DNA from: JBOGFI01 sp050743365
GTDB taxonomy: Bacteria > Actinomycetota > Acidimicrobiia > IMCC26256 > JACDBD01
DNA: 25,802 bases
NCBI GenBank assembly: GCA_050743365.1
Contig: JBOGFI010000153.1
Location: 1-25,802 of the forward strand
Direction: 5' to 3'
The position numbers and the translations under genes were made by a program. Positions 1 through 7,812 of this stretch are shown here, one piece after another (position 1 is the first letter of the stretch; each line of letters begins with the position of its first letter). The notes beneath the pieces were generated by a model. It was not told the origin of the DNA. It ran no database searches and saw only the letters and a list, made by a program, of their open reading frames with translations.

Positions 1-1740
1 GTCGCGCCCGCAGGCGACGAGCGACCGGAGGTGTCGGGGCTGCGGGCGCCGGCCGCGGTCGAGCGCTTCGCCCGCTTCGAGTCGACCGCCACCATCGCCC
101 CCGAGCCCGTCAACCCGTTCGACTCCACCCAGATCGACGTTCAGGGCGTGTTCCGCGACCCCTCCGGCCGCGAGCACCGGGTCGCGGGCTTTTACTACCA
201 GGGGTACCGCCGGCGACTGCTCGACGGGAGAGAACGGCTTACGAAGCGGGGCGAACCGGTCTGGAAGGTGCGGTTCGCGCCACCGACCGCGGGCCGCTGG
301 AAGTGGTGGTGGGAGGTGCGCACGTCCGTCGGCACGGTGGAGACGAAGCCGCGGTCGCTCCGGGTGCGCCGTGGCGACGACCCGGGGTACGTGCGCGCCA
401 GCGAGCGCGACCCCCGCTATCTCGTCTTCGACGACGGCTCGCCGTACTTCGCGCTGGGCGAGAACGTCGGCTGGTACGACGACCGGGGCACGTTCGCGTA
501 CGACGAGTGGTACGCGCGCCTGGCCGAGCAGGAAGCGAGCTACTCGCGGTTGTGGATGGCGTCGTTCTCCTTTGGGCTCGAGTGGGACGACACACCCCTG
601 GGCGACTACCGGAAGCGCCTCGATCGGGCCTGGCAACTCGACCACGTCATCGAGGAGGGCGAACGGCGCGGCATCTACGCGGTCCTGTCGCTCCTGAACC
701 ACGGCGCGTTCTCGACCGTGTTCAACGCCGACTGGGGCGAGAACCCGTACAACGCCGCCAACGGCGGCCCGCTGTCGTCGCCGGCGGAGTTCTTCACCAA
801 CGAGGCAGCCCGTGAGCTCTTCACCCAGCGGCTGCGCTACATCGTGGCGCGGTGGGGCTACTCCACCCACGTGCTGGCATGGGAGCTGTGGAACGAGGTC
901 GACCTCACCGACGGTTACGACTCGGTGGCCGTGACCGCTTGGCACCAGGAGATGGCCGACGAGCTGCGCCGCCTCGACCCCGCCGACCACCTCGTGAGCA
1001 CGAGCTTCGCCTTCGCGGGCAGCGACCCCGCGGTGTGGGCGGGCGCCGGCCTCGACTACACGCAGCTTCATGCGTACGCGCGCGCCGCGGTGGGCGACAC
1101 CGTGATCGAGCTGTTCTCGAACGTCCCTCGGCACGTGGCCGAGCTGACCGCCGCTCGCCTGGACGAGACCCCGCTTCCGGTGCTGTTCGCCGAGCTCGGG
1201 GTCGACGCGCGCGGGCCGGGTGAGACGATGGACGCCGACCCGCGCGGCATCGGCATCCACGACGGCCTGTGGGCGGGAGCGCTCTCCGGCGGGTTCGGGA
1301 CCGCCATGACCTGGTGGTGGGACAACCTGATCGACGTCCAGCCCCGCCGCTACTACCCGATGTTCGGCTCGGTGGCCCGCTTCCTCGAGGGCATCGACTG
1401 GGACCGGGAGGGGTTCGGACCGGCGAATGCGTCGGTCACGTCACCGTCCCGGCCGCTCGTTCTCTACGGGCTCCGGGGCGATGATCATGTCCTGGTGTGG
1501 GTGAAGGACGATGCCTACCAATGGAACGCGCCACAGCGGGTGAAGGTCGCCGACGCGTCGGTCACGCTCGCCCCGCTCGCTTCGGGCCGCTGGTGCGGCG
1601 CGTGGTGGGACACGTGGACGGGCGACCGCACCGGCGAGGTGGAGCTCAACGGCGGGACGGGCGCGGTCACGCTCATGCCGCCCCCCTTCACCGGTGACAT
1701 CGCGCTGCGACTCGAGCCCTGTCAGAGCGCCGGGAAGTAG
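1..1740 (+). CDS. DUF5060-type glycoside hydrolase (GH5-like), 5' end outside window
   Basis: Probable polysaccharide or glycoside hydrolase. From a GTG at 31 it reads 569 residues: a DUF5060-like beta domain (about 10-115, ending in the Trp-rich GRWKWWWEV), a (beta/alpha)8 barrel (about 125-440) and a C-terminal beta domain (about 450-560). Within the barrel the likely acid/base is Glu289 (ELWNEVD) and the likely nucleophile Glu388 (LFAELG). The frame is open to base 1 (VAPAGDERPE precedes the GTG), and the GGAG at 27-30 touches the GTG with no spacer, so the true start is probably upstream of the window. Substrate cannot be told; cellulase-like beta-glycan cleavage is the usual role of such proteins. 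No signal peptide is visible, but it would lie outside. Its 3' end overlaps the convergent SDR gene by 19 bp. Confidence 0.8.
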   Translation, partial: VAPAGDERPEVSGLRAPAAVERFARFESTATIAPEPVNPFDSTQIDVQGVFRDPSGREHRVAGFYYQGYRRRLLDGRERLTKRGEPVWKVRFAPPTAGRWKWWWEVRTSVGTVETKPRSLRVRRGDDPGYVRASERDPRYLVFDDGSPYFALGENVGWYDDRGTFAYDEWYARLAEQEASYSRLWMASFSFGLEWDDTPLGDYRKRLDRAWQLDHVIEEGERRGIYAVLSLLNHGAFSTVFNADWGENPYNAANGGPLSSPAEFFTNEAARELFTQRLRYIVARWGYSTHVLAWELWNEVDLTDGYDSVAVTAWHQEMADELRRLDPADHLVSTSFAFAGSDPAVWAGAGLDYTQLHAYARAAVGDTVIELFSNVPRHVAELTAARLDETPLPVLFAELGVDARGPGETMDADPRGIGIHDGLWAGALSGGFGTAMTWWWDNLIDVQPRRYYPMFGSVARFLEGIDWDREGFGPANASVTSPSRPLVLYGLRGDDHVLVWVKDDAYQWNAPQRVKVADASVTLAPLASGRWCGAWWDTWTGDRTGEVELNGGTGAVTLMPPPFTGDIALRLEPCQSAGK

Positions 1741-2495
1741 CCACCGTCGACGGGGTACACCTGCCCGGTGATCCACTCGGCCGCGTCGCTGCACAGGAGC
1801 ACGGCCAGGGGTGCGGGGTCGCTCACGCGCCCGATGCGCCCGGCCGGGTAGGCCTTCGCCAGGCGGTCTTCGAGCCCCGGGTCGCGGTCGATGGCATCGG
1901 CGAGGGCGCCGTGCCTCATCGTGCCGAGCGAGATGCAGTTCACGGTCACGCCGCTCCGGCCGACCTCGGCGGCGAGGCCACGGGAGAATCCCATGGCCGC
2001 CGCCTTGGCCGCGCCGTACACGGCCTGCTTGCGCTCGCCCCGCCGGCCGGCATCGGAGGCGATCGTGAGGATGCGGCCCCAGCCCCGCTCCAGCATCGCG
2101 GGGAGGTAGGCGCGAGTGACGCCGAGCACCGCCGCGAGGTTGAGCCGGATGAGCGGGTCCCATTCGCCCGGGCCGGTCTCGACGAACGGCTTGATCGTGA
2201 TGCCCTCCGGCGGGATGCCGGCGTTGTTCACGAGGATGTCGACCGGCCCGGTGTTGCGGACCATGGCCGGGACGGCGTCGCGGTCGGCGACGTCGGCGAC
2301 CACCGCGTGGGCCGTCCCGCCCTCGGCCTCGATCTCGGCCACGACCTGCTCGGCGCGATGGCCGTGCAGGTCGTTGACCCACACCGCGGCGCCGGCCCGC
2401 GCGAGCTGGATGCAGATGGCGCGGCCGACGCCGTTCCCGCCGCCGGTCACGACGGCGACGCGACCCGCGATGAAGTTCGACCAGTCGCGAATCAC
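1722..2495 (-). CDS. SDR family NAD(P)-dependent oxidoreductase
   Basis: A 257-residue classical short-chain dehydrogenase/reductase of normal length. It has the Rossmann nucleotide-binding motif TGGGNGVG (17-24), the NNAG motif (90-93), and the catalytic set Asn119, Ser147, Tyr160 and Lys164 (YGAAK). The C-terminal VDGG is also typical. Such enzymes oxidise alcohols or reduce carbonyls with NAD(P)(H); the acidic residue after beta-2 (ND, 41-42) leans towards NAD(H), an inference. It starts at a GTG 10 nt after the RNase J stop, with a G-rich stretch just upstream, so it is probably co-transcribed with rnj. The pairing with RNase J does not reveal its substrate. Confidence 0.9.
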   Translation of the reverse strand: MIRDWSNFIAGRVAVVTGGGNGVGRAICIQLARAGAAVWVNDLHGHRAEQVVAEIEAEGGTAHAVVADVADRDAVPAMVRNTGPVDILVNNAGIPPEGITIKPFVETGPGEWDPLIRLNLAAVLGVTRAYLPAMLERGWGRILTIASDAGRRGERKQAVYGAAKAAAMGFSRGLAAEVGRSGVTVNCISLGTMRHGALADAIDRDPGLEDRLAKAYPAGRIGRVSDPAPLAVLLCSDAAEWITGQVYPVDGGYFPAL

Positions 2496-2505
2496 CCCCG
2501 CCCCA

Positions 2506-4212
2506 TCAGACTTCCATGACCACCGGGATCACCGTGGGCCGCCGCTTGGTGCGCTCGTTGATGAACTTCCCCAGCGCGCGCCGGGCGTGCCGCCGCAGCG
2601 TGTCGAAGTCGGTGGCGCCCTCGTCGGCCGCCTCCGCCAGCGAGGCGCGCACCGCGGCCTTGGCGTCCTCGATCAGCTCGTCGGCCTCGGTGGCATGCAC
2701 CCAGCCCTTGGTCACGATCTCGGGGCCGGTGACGACCTCGCCCGACGTGGCGTCGACGGTGACGATCACGACCACGACGCCCTCCTCGGCGAGGTTGCGG
2801 CGGTCGCGCAGCACGCCGTGGCCGACGTCGCCGACGATGCCGTCGACGTAGAGGTAGCCGGCGGGCACCGCCTTGCGCTCGACCTCGAGGCCGCCACCCT
2901 CGACGTTGGCGGCGTCGAACGTCAGGGCGTCGCCGTCCTCGCACACGATCACGTGGTCTGTCGGCACGCCGACCTGCTCGGCGAGGCGGGCGTGGTGGAC
3001 CATGTGCCGGTACTCGCCGTGCACGGGCACGAACCATTCCGGGCCCACCAGGTTGAGCACGAACTTCAGCTCCTCCTGCGACGCGTGGCCCGACACGTGC
3101 ACGGGACCGGTCCCTTCGTGCACGACCTCGGCGCCCGCCCGGTGGAGAGCGTCGATGACGCGGTGGACGTTCGACTCGTTGCCGGGGATGGCGTGGGCCG
3201 AGATCACCACCAGGTCGTCGTCGTCGACCTTCACCCACTTGTGCTCGTGGGCGGCCATCAGCGACAGCGCGCTCAGGGGCTCGCCCTGGGACCCCGTGCA
3301 CACCACGCACACCTCGCCGGGCGCGAGCCGGGGCGTCTCCTCGATGTCGACGACCGCGTCGCCGGGAAAGTGGAGCAGGCCCATCTCCCGGGAGAGGGTG
3401 ACGTTCTGGGTCATCGACCGGCCCACGAACGCGAGCCGTCGTCCCGCCGCGATCGCCGCCTCCGCTACCTGCTGTACCCGGTGCAGGTGCGAGGCGAAGC
3501 AGGCCACGATGAACCGCTCGTCCGGGTGCTCGCGGAACAACGCCCGCATCGAGCCGCCGACGGTCGACTCCGACGGGGTGAAGCCGGGTCGCTCGGCGTT
3601 GGTGGAGTCGGAGAGGAGGAGGCGGACGCCGCCGTCGCGACGGGCGATCTCACCCAGCAGGGCAAGATCGGTCTTGCGCCCGTCGACGGGCGTGAGGTCG
3701 AGCTTGAAGTCGCCGGTATGGAGGATCGTCCCCGCGGGCGTGTAGTAGGCGGTCGCGAACGAGTGCGGCACCGAGTGCGTGACCGGGACGAACTCGACCT
3801 CGAACGGGCCGATCCGGCGTCGCTCCCCGTCGGCGACCGGAACCAGCTCGGTGCGGTCGAGCACCCCGGCCTCCTCGATCCGGTTCCGGGCGAGGCCGAG
3901 CGACAGCCTCGAGCCGTAGATCGGCACCGGCACGTCGCGCAGGAGGAAGGCGAGGCCGCCGGCGTGGTCCTCGTGGGCGTGGGTGAGGATCACGCCCTCC
4001 ACGCGGTCGGCGTTCTCGCGCAGATAGGTGAAGTCGGGCAGCACGAGGTCGATGCCGGGCATGTGGGCCTCGGGGAACATCAGCCCGCAGTCGACGACGA
4101 GGATGCGACCTTCGACCTCGAGGCAGAAGCAGTTGCGGCCGATCTCGCCGAGCCCGCCGAGGAACACGAGCCGCACCGAACCCGGCTTCAGTGGCGCGAA
4201 CGGCTCGCTCAT
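2506..4212 (-). CDS. rnj: Ribonuclease J
   Basis: Metallo-beta-lactamase / beta-CASP ribonuclease for mRNA decay and rRNA 5' maturation (endonuclease and 5'-3' exonuclease in characterised relatives). It shows the zinc-binding HAHEDH (78-83, after THAHEDHAGG), the beta-CASP region with SDSTNAERPG and CFASHLHR, and the late motifs SGHAS and PVHGE that complete the active site. A C-terminal domain (about 450-568) ends in RALGKFINERTKRRPTVIPVV. The ATG at 4212 gives 568 residues, close to mycobacterial RNase J. A longer version from a TTG at 4269 adds 19 unconserved residues and would begin inside the region just after the upstream terminator, so I reject it. A TACCGT box 8 nt before the ATG suggests a leaderless mRNA. 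Confidence 0.95.
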   Translation of the reverse strand: MSEPFAPLKPGSVRLVFLGGLGEIGRNCFCLEVEGRILVVDCGLMFPEAHMPGIDLVLPDFTYLRENADRVEGVILTHAHEDHAGGLAFLLRDVPVPIYGSRLSLGLARNRIEEAGVLDRTELVPVADGERRRIGPFEVEFVPVTHSVPHSFATAYYTPAGTILHTGDFKLDLTPVDGRKTDLALLGEIARRDGGVRLLLSDSTNAERPGFTPSESTVGGSMRALFREHPDERFIVACFASHLHRVQQVAEAAIAAGRRLAFVGRSMTQNVTLSREMGLLHFPGDAVVDIEETPRLAPGEVCVVCTGSQGEPLSALSLMAAHEHKWVKVDDDDLVVISAHAIPGNESNVHRVIDALHRAGAEVVHEGTGPVHVSGHASQEELKFVLNLVGPEWFVPVHGEYRHMVHHARLAEQVGVPTDHVIVCEDGDALTFDAANVEGGGLEVERKAVPAGYLYVDGIVGDVGHGVLRDRRNLAEEGVVVVIVTVDATSGEVVTGPEIVTKGWVHATEADELIEDAKAAVRASLAEAADEGATDFDTLRRHARRALGKFINERTKRRPTVIPVVMEV

Positions 4213-4226
4213 TCCCGGGGACGGTA
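4213..4226 (-). promoter_or_regulatory. Candidate -10 box of rnj (leaderless)
   Basis: On the minus strand TACCGT (4226-4221) fits TANNNT and is followed by 8 nt and the ATG at 4212. That places the start point at or next to the start codon. No Shine-Dalgarno sequence precedes this ATG. No clear -35 box was found. Confidence 0.4.
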
Positions 4227-4283
4227 GCACCGCGCTCGCGCGCGGCATCGGCGCGGACAGGCTCGACAACGGGCTCCAACACG

Positions 4284-4320
4284 CGAGCGGGCCGCCCGCG
4301 GGGGACGGGCGGCCCGCTCG
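4284..4320 (-). terminator. GC-rich hairpin terminator after the ferritin-like gene
   Basis: A perfect 15-bp inverted repeat (4284-4298 with 4306-4320) encloses a 7-nt loop. It begins 22 nt after the stop of the ferritin-like gene and before the rnj promoter. There is no U-tract on the minus strand, as is common for actinobacterial hairpins, so it could also be a 3'-end stabiliser. Confidence 0.65.
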
Positions 4321-4342
4321 TCTGTGAGGAGGATGGTGTGCG

Positions 4343-5479
4343 CTACGCGCTATCGGCGACAGCGGCGGCCTCGCGGTCCTTGGCCACCTCGTCGAGCATG
4401 GCGTACTCCTCGCCAGTGTCGACCCAGTCCTCGAACTGGATCACGCCCAGCTCGGTGAACCGTTGGCGAAGCCAGCCGTCGCCGGCGTCGAGCAGGCCGA
4501 GCTTCTTGCAGTTCGGCACGATCTTCGAGAACAGCATGCCCTGGAACACCTGCCGCTCCGGCGCCTGCATCACGAGCTTGACCGCCTCCTTCACGTCGAC
4601 GCCCAGCCGGTCCCACACCTCCTGCTGGAGGAACCGGTCGCGCATCCGCACCGCCGCCTCGAAGGCGAACTCCTGGCGCTCGCGGATCTCGGCTGCGCCG
4701 AGCTCCTTGTAGTACTCCTGGAGCGAGAGCACGCCGAAGGCCACGTGACGCGCCTCGTCGCTCATCACGTATCGCAGCAGCTGCTTGAGCAGCGGCTCGG
4801 TCGTCATCTGGTGGATGAACCCGAAAGCAGCCAGGGCCAGGCCCTCCACCATGATCTGCATCCCGAGGTAGGTCATGTCCCAGCGCGGGTCGTTCATGAT
4901 GTCGTCGAGCAGCAGCCGCAGGTGGACGTTGATCGGGTAGTGCCCCGAGAGTTTCTCGTCGAGGTACTTGGCGAACACCTCGACGTGCCGGGCCTCGTCC
5001 ACCACCTGGGTGGCCGCGTAGTACTTGGCGTCGATCCACGGCACCGTCTCGACGACCTTGGCCGTGCAGATCAGCGCGCCCTGCTCGCCATGGAGGAACT
5101 GGGACAGCGTCCAGTTCTGCGACTGCACACCGAACTCGAGCCACTCCTTGTCGCCCCACTTCTCGAAGGGCGTGCCCGCGACGTCGAGCTCGGGCCCGAA
5201 CGTGGCGTTGTTGGCAAGGGCGTTGGCGAGCACGACGTGTTCCTGGTCGACCTCGGTGTCCCACGGCAGGTCGGTCTGCGCGTTCCACTGCGACTTCTTG
5301 GCCCGCTCGTAGAGCTTGCCCAGCGCGGGACGGGACCGTTCGTAGTCCCACGTGAAGATGGCGTCGCCGTTCGAGGCGACCGCGTGCGCGACCTCATCGA
5401 CGTCAGTGTTGGTGACCGAGAGGATGGCCTCGAGATCGTCGACGTCTTCGCGGCCGATCATTTCGACGTTGCTGGCCAT
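4343..5479 (-). CDS. Ferritin-like di-iron protein (RNR R2-like oxygenase/oxidase fold)
   Basis: A 378-residue, helix-rich protein with the full six-ligand di-iron set of the ferritin / ribonucleotide reductase R2 superfamily: Glu132 (HGEQGA), Glu162 and His165 (DEARHV), Glu212 (VEGLA), Glu242 and His245 (DEARHV). These proteins activate O2 for oxidations such as hydroxylation, N-oxygenation or desaturation; the substrate cannot be read from sequence. The ATG at 5479 is preceded at good distance by AAGGGA. An ORF extension to 5629 overlaps the TetR gene and has Arg-rich low-complexity sequence, so it is rejected. The gene starts 5 nt after the upstream TetR stop, so the two form one operon and the TetR likely controls its level. 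No signal peptide; cytosolic. Confidence 0.82.
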   Translation of the reverse strand: MASNVEMIGREDVDDLEAILSVTNTDVDEVAHAVASNGDAIFTWDYERSRPALGKLYERAKKSQWNAQTDLPWDTEVDQEHVVLANALANNATFGPELDVAGTPFEKWGDKEWLEFGVQSQNWTLSQFLHGEQGALICTAKVVETVPWIDAKYYAATQVVDEARHVEVFAKYLDEKLSGHYPINVHLRLLLDDIMNDPRWDMTYLGMQIMVEGLALAAFGFIHQMTTEPLLKQLLRYVMSDEARHVAFGVLSLQEYYKELGAAEIRERQEFAFEAAVRMRDRFLQQEVWDRLGVDVKEAVKLVMQAPERQVFQGMLFSKIVPNCKKLGLLDAGDGWLRQRFTELGVIQFEDWVDTGEEYAMLDEVAKDREAAAVADSA

Positions 5480-5484
5480 GGGAA

Positions 5485-6123
5485 CTATCCCTTCTGTGTC
5501 GGGAGGTAACCAGGAAGAACGAACTGACGGACGAGCGTGCGTACCGACGTCTCGTCGGCGAGGTCGACGGGAGCGTCGGCGGAGCAGGCGTGGGCATACG
5601 CATACGCGAGCGTCAGGCGCACGACCCACTCTCCCGCCGTTGCGGCGTCATCAGGCGGGAGGAAGCGCTCGAAGCACGGGGCGAGCGCCCGGCCGGCGTG
5701 GGAGAGGAATTTGTCGCCGCTGTCGAAGGTGACGAACGGGAGCACGAGCTCGGCCTCGTGGGCGAGGAGGAAGCGCAGGGCGTCGTGGCCGGCGAGCTCG
5801 CGGGCCGCTCCCATCATCACGGTGACGATGGCGTCCTCGAGCGTGTGCTGCTCGGCGGTCTGCGCCCGAAGCTTCGCCGTGACCCGCTCGCCCTCGGCCG
5901 CGACCGCCACCGCCACCAGCGGGCGCTTGCCGCCGAAGTGCCGGTAGAGGCTGGCCCGGGCGCAGCCCGCCTCACGGGCGACGTCGTCGAGGGTGGTCTT
6001 CGAGAGGCCGTGGCGGGCGATGCAGGCCAGGAGGGCGTCCACCGAGCGGCTGCGGATGTCGGGCTCCCGGTGGGGAGGAGCCGACCGGCGAGGCGGTGCA
6101 GCGGCGGGCATCACCGCGGTCAT
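5485..6123 (-). CDS. TetR family transcriptional regulator (controls ferritin-like gene)
   Basis: A 212-residue repressor-type regulator. Residues 25-70 form the TetR DNA-binding domain (KTTLDDVAREAGCARASLYRHFGGK); the rest is the helical ligand/dimer domain. The first 20 residues are Ala/Pro/Arg-rich and poorly ordered; an internal ATG at 6111 is an alternative start. The ATG at 6123 is favoured because a TATCGT box lies 7 nt upstream, consistent with a leaderless mRNA. It is first in a two-gene operon with the di-iron protein and is divergent from the GlxA-type regulator. A perfect 7-bp inverted repeat spanning its promoter is a likely autoregulatory operator. Ligand unknown. Confidence 0.9.
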   Translation of the reverse strand: MTAVMPAAAPPRRSAPPHREPDIRSRSVDALLACIARHGLSKTTLDDVAREAGCARASLYRHFGGKRPLVAVAVAAEGERVTAKLRAQTAEQHTLEDAIVTVMMGAARELAGHDALRFLLAHEAELVLPFVTFDSGDKFLSHAGRALAPCFERFLPPDDAATAGEWVVRLTLAYAYAHACSADAPVDLADETSVRTLVRQFVLPGYLPTQKG

Positions 6124-6126
6124 GCT

Positions 6127-6160
6127 TGAGACGATAAACCTCGAAACGTCTCACCGTCAA
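6127..6160 (-). promoter_or_regulatory. tetR promoter with overlapping inverted-repeat operator
   Basis: On the minus strand TTGACG (6160-6155) and TATCGT (6136-6131) are separated by 18 nt, and the start codon is 7 nt further. TGAGACG (6127-6133) and CGTCTCA (6147-6153) are perfect inverted repeats around a 13-nt spacer that cover the -10 and most of the -35/-10 spacer, the usual position of a TetR operator. The 9-mer CGTTTCGAG (6148-6140) inside it recurs in front of the second TetR gene. Confidence 0.6.
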
Positions 6161-6205
6161 TGTGTCGCGCGTCACGATGTGAGGTCGCTGGCCGGATACG
6201 TGGGA

Positions 6206-6218
6206 GCAATGTCATTGC
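6206..6218. promoter_or_regulatory. 13-bp palindrome upstream of the GlxA-type regulator
   Basis: GCAATG-T-CATTGC is a perfect palindrome with a single central base, 31 nt before the proposed GTG start of the AraC-type gene. Its position in the divergent intergenic region makes an operator plausible. Which regulator binds, if any, is unknown. Confidence 0.35.
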
Positions 6219-6249
6219 GGCCAGCAGCCCGGTCCCCCATGCTCGCGGC

Positions 6250-7215
6250 GTGCGCCGAATCGTCGTGCTCGCGTTCCCGGGGGTGCAGTCGCTCGACGTC
6301 GCCGGACCGGTGGAGGTCTTCGCCGCCGCCCGTGGCTACACCGTCGAGGTGGTCGCCCCGACGGCCGGGCGGCTGGCGGCCCACAGCGGACTCCAGCTGT
6401 TCGTCGAACGGTCCCTGGCCGACGTCCGGGGCCCGCTCGACACGCTGCTCATCGCCGGGGGCCAGGGCACGCCCGCGGTCATGGCGGACGCCGACCTGCT
6501 CGCCACCGTGCGCGGGCTGGCGCCGGCGAGCCGCCGGCTGGCGTCGGTCTGCAGCGGCGCGTTCGTGCTCGCCGAGGCGGGACTGCTCGACGGCCGCCGG
6601 GCCACCACCCACTGGAGGTCCTGCGACGTGCTCGCCCGGATGTACCCGGCGGTGACCGTGGAGCCCGACTCGATCTTCGTGCGCGACGGCGAAGTGTGGA
6701 CCTCGGCCGGCGTCACCGCCGGCATCGACCTCGCGCTCGCCATGGTCGAGGACGACTTCGGGCGCGAGGTGGCGCTGGAGGTCGCCCGGCGGCTGGTGGT
6801 CTTCTTGAAGCGACCCGGCGGTCAGTCGCAGTTCAGCGCCCAGCTCGCCGGGCAGTTCGCCGATCGTGAGCCGCTGCGCGAGCTCCAGGCTTGGATCGCC
6901 GACCATGTCGCCGAGGATCTGAGCGTCGAACGTCTCGCCGCCGAAGCGGCGATGAGCGAGCGCAACTTCTCACGGGCGTTCCACCGTGAGGTCGGGGTGA
7001 CGCCGGCGCGCTTCGTCGAGCGGACTCGGGTCGACGCTGCCCGGCGCCATCTCGAGGAGTCGACGATCTCGATCGACCAAGTCGCCGCCCGGTGCGGGTT
7101 CGGGACCGCCGAGACCATGCGCCGGACGTTCCTGCGGGTACTCCAGGTGACACCCAGCGACTACCGCAACCGGTTCCGACTTCCGCCCCACCGACTACAG
7201 GAGAAGAGTGCGTGA
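6250..7215 (+). CDS. GlxA-type AraC family regulator (DJ-1/PfpI domain + AraC HTH)
   Basis: A transcription activator of the class with an N-terminal class-I glutamine amidotransferase-like (DJ-1/PfpI) sensor domain and a C-terminal AraC HTH. From GTG 6250 it has 321 residues: the DJ-1-like domain (1-190) contains LDVAGPVEVF, the elbow Cys101 (SVCSGA) and TTHW; the double helix-turn-helix lies at about 220-315, with CGFGTAETMRRTF and TPSDYRNRF in the second half. The upstream ATG at 6160 would add an uncharacteristic 30-residue leader and overlaps the tetR -35 box, so GTG 6250 is preferred although no good ribosome site is seen. It is translationally coupled to the next gene, which shares its N-terminal fold, so it probably controls that enzyme. 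Confidence 0.88.
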   Translation: MRRIVVLAFPGVQSLDVAGPVEVFAAARGYTVEVVAPTAGRLAAHSGLQLFVERSLADVRGPLDTLLIAGGQGTPAVMADADLLATVRGLAPASRRLASVCSGAFVLAEAGLLDGRRATTHWRSCDVLARMYPAVTVEPDSIFVRDGEVWTSAGVTAGIDLALAMVEDDFGREVALEVARRLVVFLKRPGGQSQFSAQLAGQFADREPLRELQAWIADHVAEDLSVERLAAEAAMSERNFSRAFHREVGVTPARFVERTRVDAARRHLEESTISIDQVAARCGFGTAETMRRTFLRVLQVTPSDYRNRFRLPPHRLQEKSA

Positions 7216-7802
7216 TGCCGTTCACCACCGGAGTGCTGCTGTTCGACGACGCCGAGGAGCTCGACTTCGCCGGCCCGTGGGAGGTGTTCACCATGGCGCG
7301 GATGGAGGGCGACCGCGTCGTCACCATCGCCGAGTGGGACCAGCCGATCCGCGCCGCCAAGGGACTTCGCGTGCTCCCGGACCACACCCTCGCCGACGCG
7401 CCACCGCTCGATGTGCTCGTGGTCCCCGGCGGAGAGGGGACCCGACGCGAGGTCGAGAACCCTGCGGTGCTCGACTGGATCAAGTCGGCCGCCGCGAACT
7501 GCACCTGGGTCACGAGCGTCTGCACTGGGTCGTACGTTCTCCATGCCGCCGGGCTCGTCGCCGACCGGCAGGTCACGACGCACTGGGGATTCGTCGACCA
7601 GCTGCGAGAGCAGGGCCAGGTCACCGTGCTCGAGAACATCCGCTACGTCCGCGACGGCAACGTGGTGACCGCCGCCGGCGTCTCCGCTGGGATCGACATG
7701 TCGCTCTGGGTCGTCGGTCAGCTCTACGGGATCCCCCACGCCCGGGTTGTGCAGCGCCTCATGGAGTACGACCCCGCGCCGCCGTACGCCGCCGAGGTGT
7801 AA
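7215..7802 (+). CDS. DJ-1/PfpI family protein, isonitrile hydratase-like
   Basis: A 195-residue single-domain DJ-1/PfpI protein. It shows Asp17 (ELDFAGPWEVF), Cys103 and Thr104 in the elbow SVCTGSYVL, then TTHW and a late AGVSAGIDM. The Asp17 / Cys / Thr arrangement parallels the catalytic residues reported for Pseudomonas isocyanide (isonitrile) hydratase InhA (Asp17, Cys101, Thr102), which hydrates isonitriles to N-formamides. The function here is inference; other PfpI-like roles (glyoxalase, chaperone) remain possible. ATG 7215 shares its A with the TGA of the GlxA-type gene and follows an AGGAG, so the two are coupled. It ends 10 bp before the convergent second TetR gene. Confidence 0.82.
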   Translation: MPFTTGVLLFDDAEELDFAGPWEVFTMARMEGDRVVTIAEWDQPIRAAKGLRVLPDHTLADAPPLDVLVVPGGEGTRREVENPAVLDWIKSAAANCTWVTSVCTGSYVLHAAGLVADRQVTTHWGFVDQLREQGQVTVLENIRYVRDGNVVTAAGVSAGIDMSLWVVGQLYGIPHARVVQRLMEYDPAPPYAAEV

Positions 7803-7812
7803 GGACCAGCGC

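Noticed and set aside
2116..4227. 703-codon open frame on the plus strand
   Set aside because: It lies antisense to RNase J and the SDR gene, which have clear motifs; high GC leaves antisense frames open. Its product is Val/His/Arg/Gly-rich low complexity.
4213..4269. Longer RNase J from a TTG at 4269
   Set aside because: Adds unconserved residues and ignores the -10 box just before ATG 4212.
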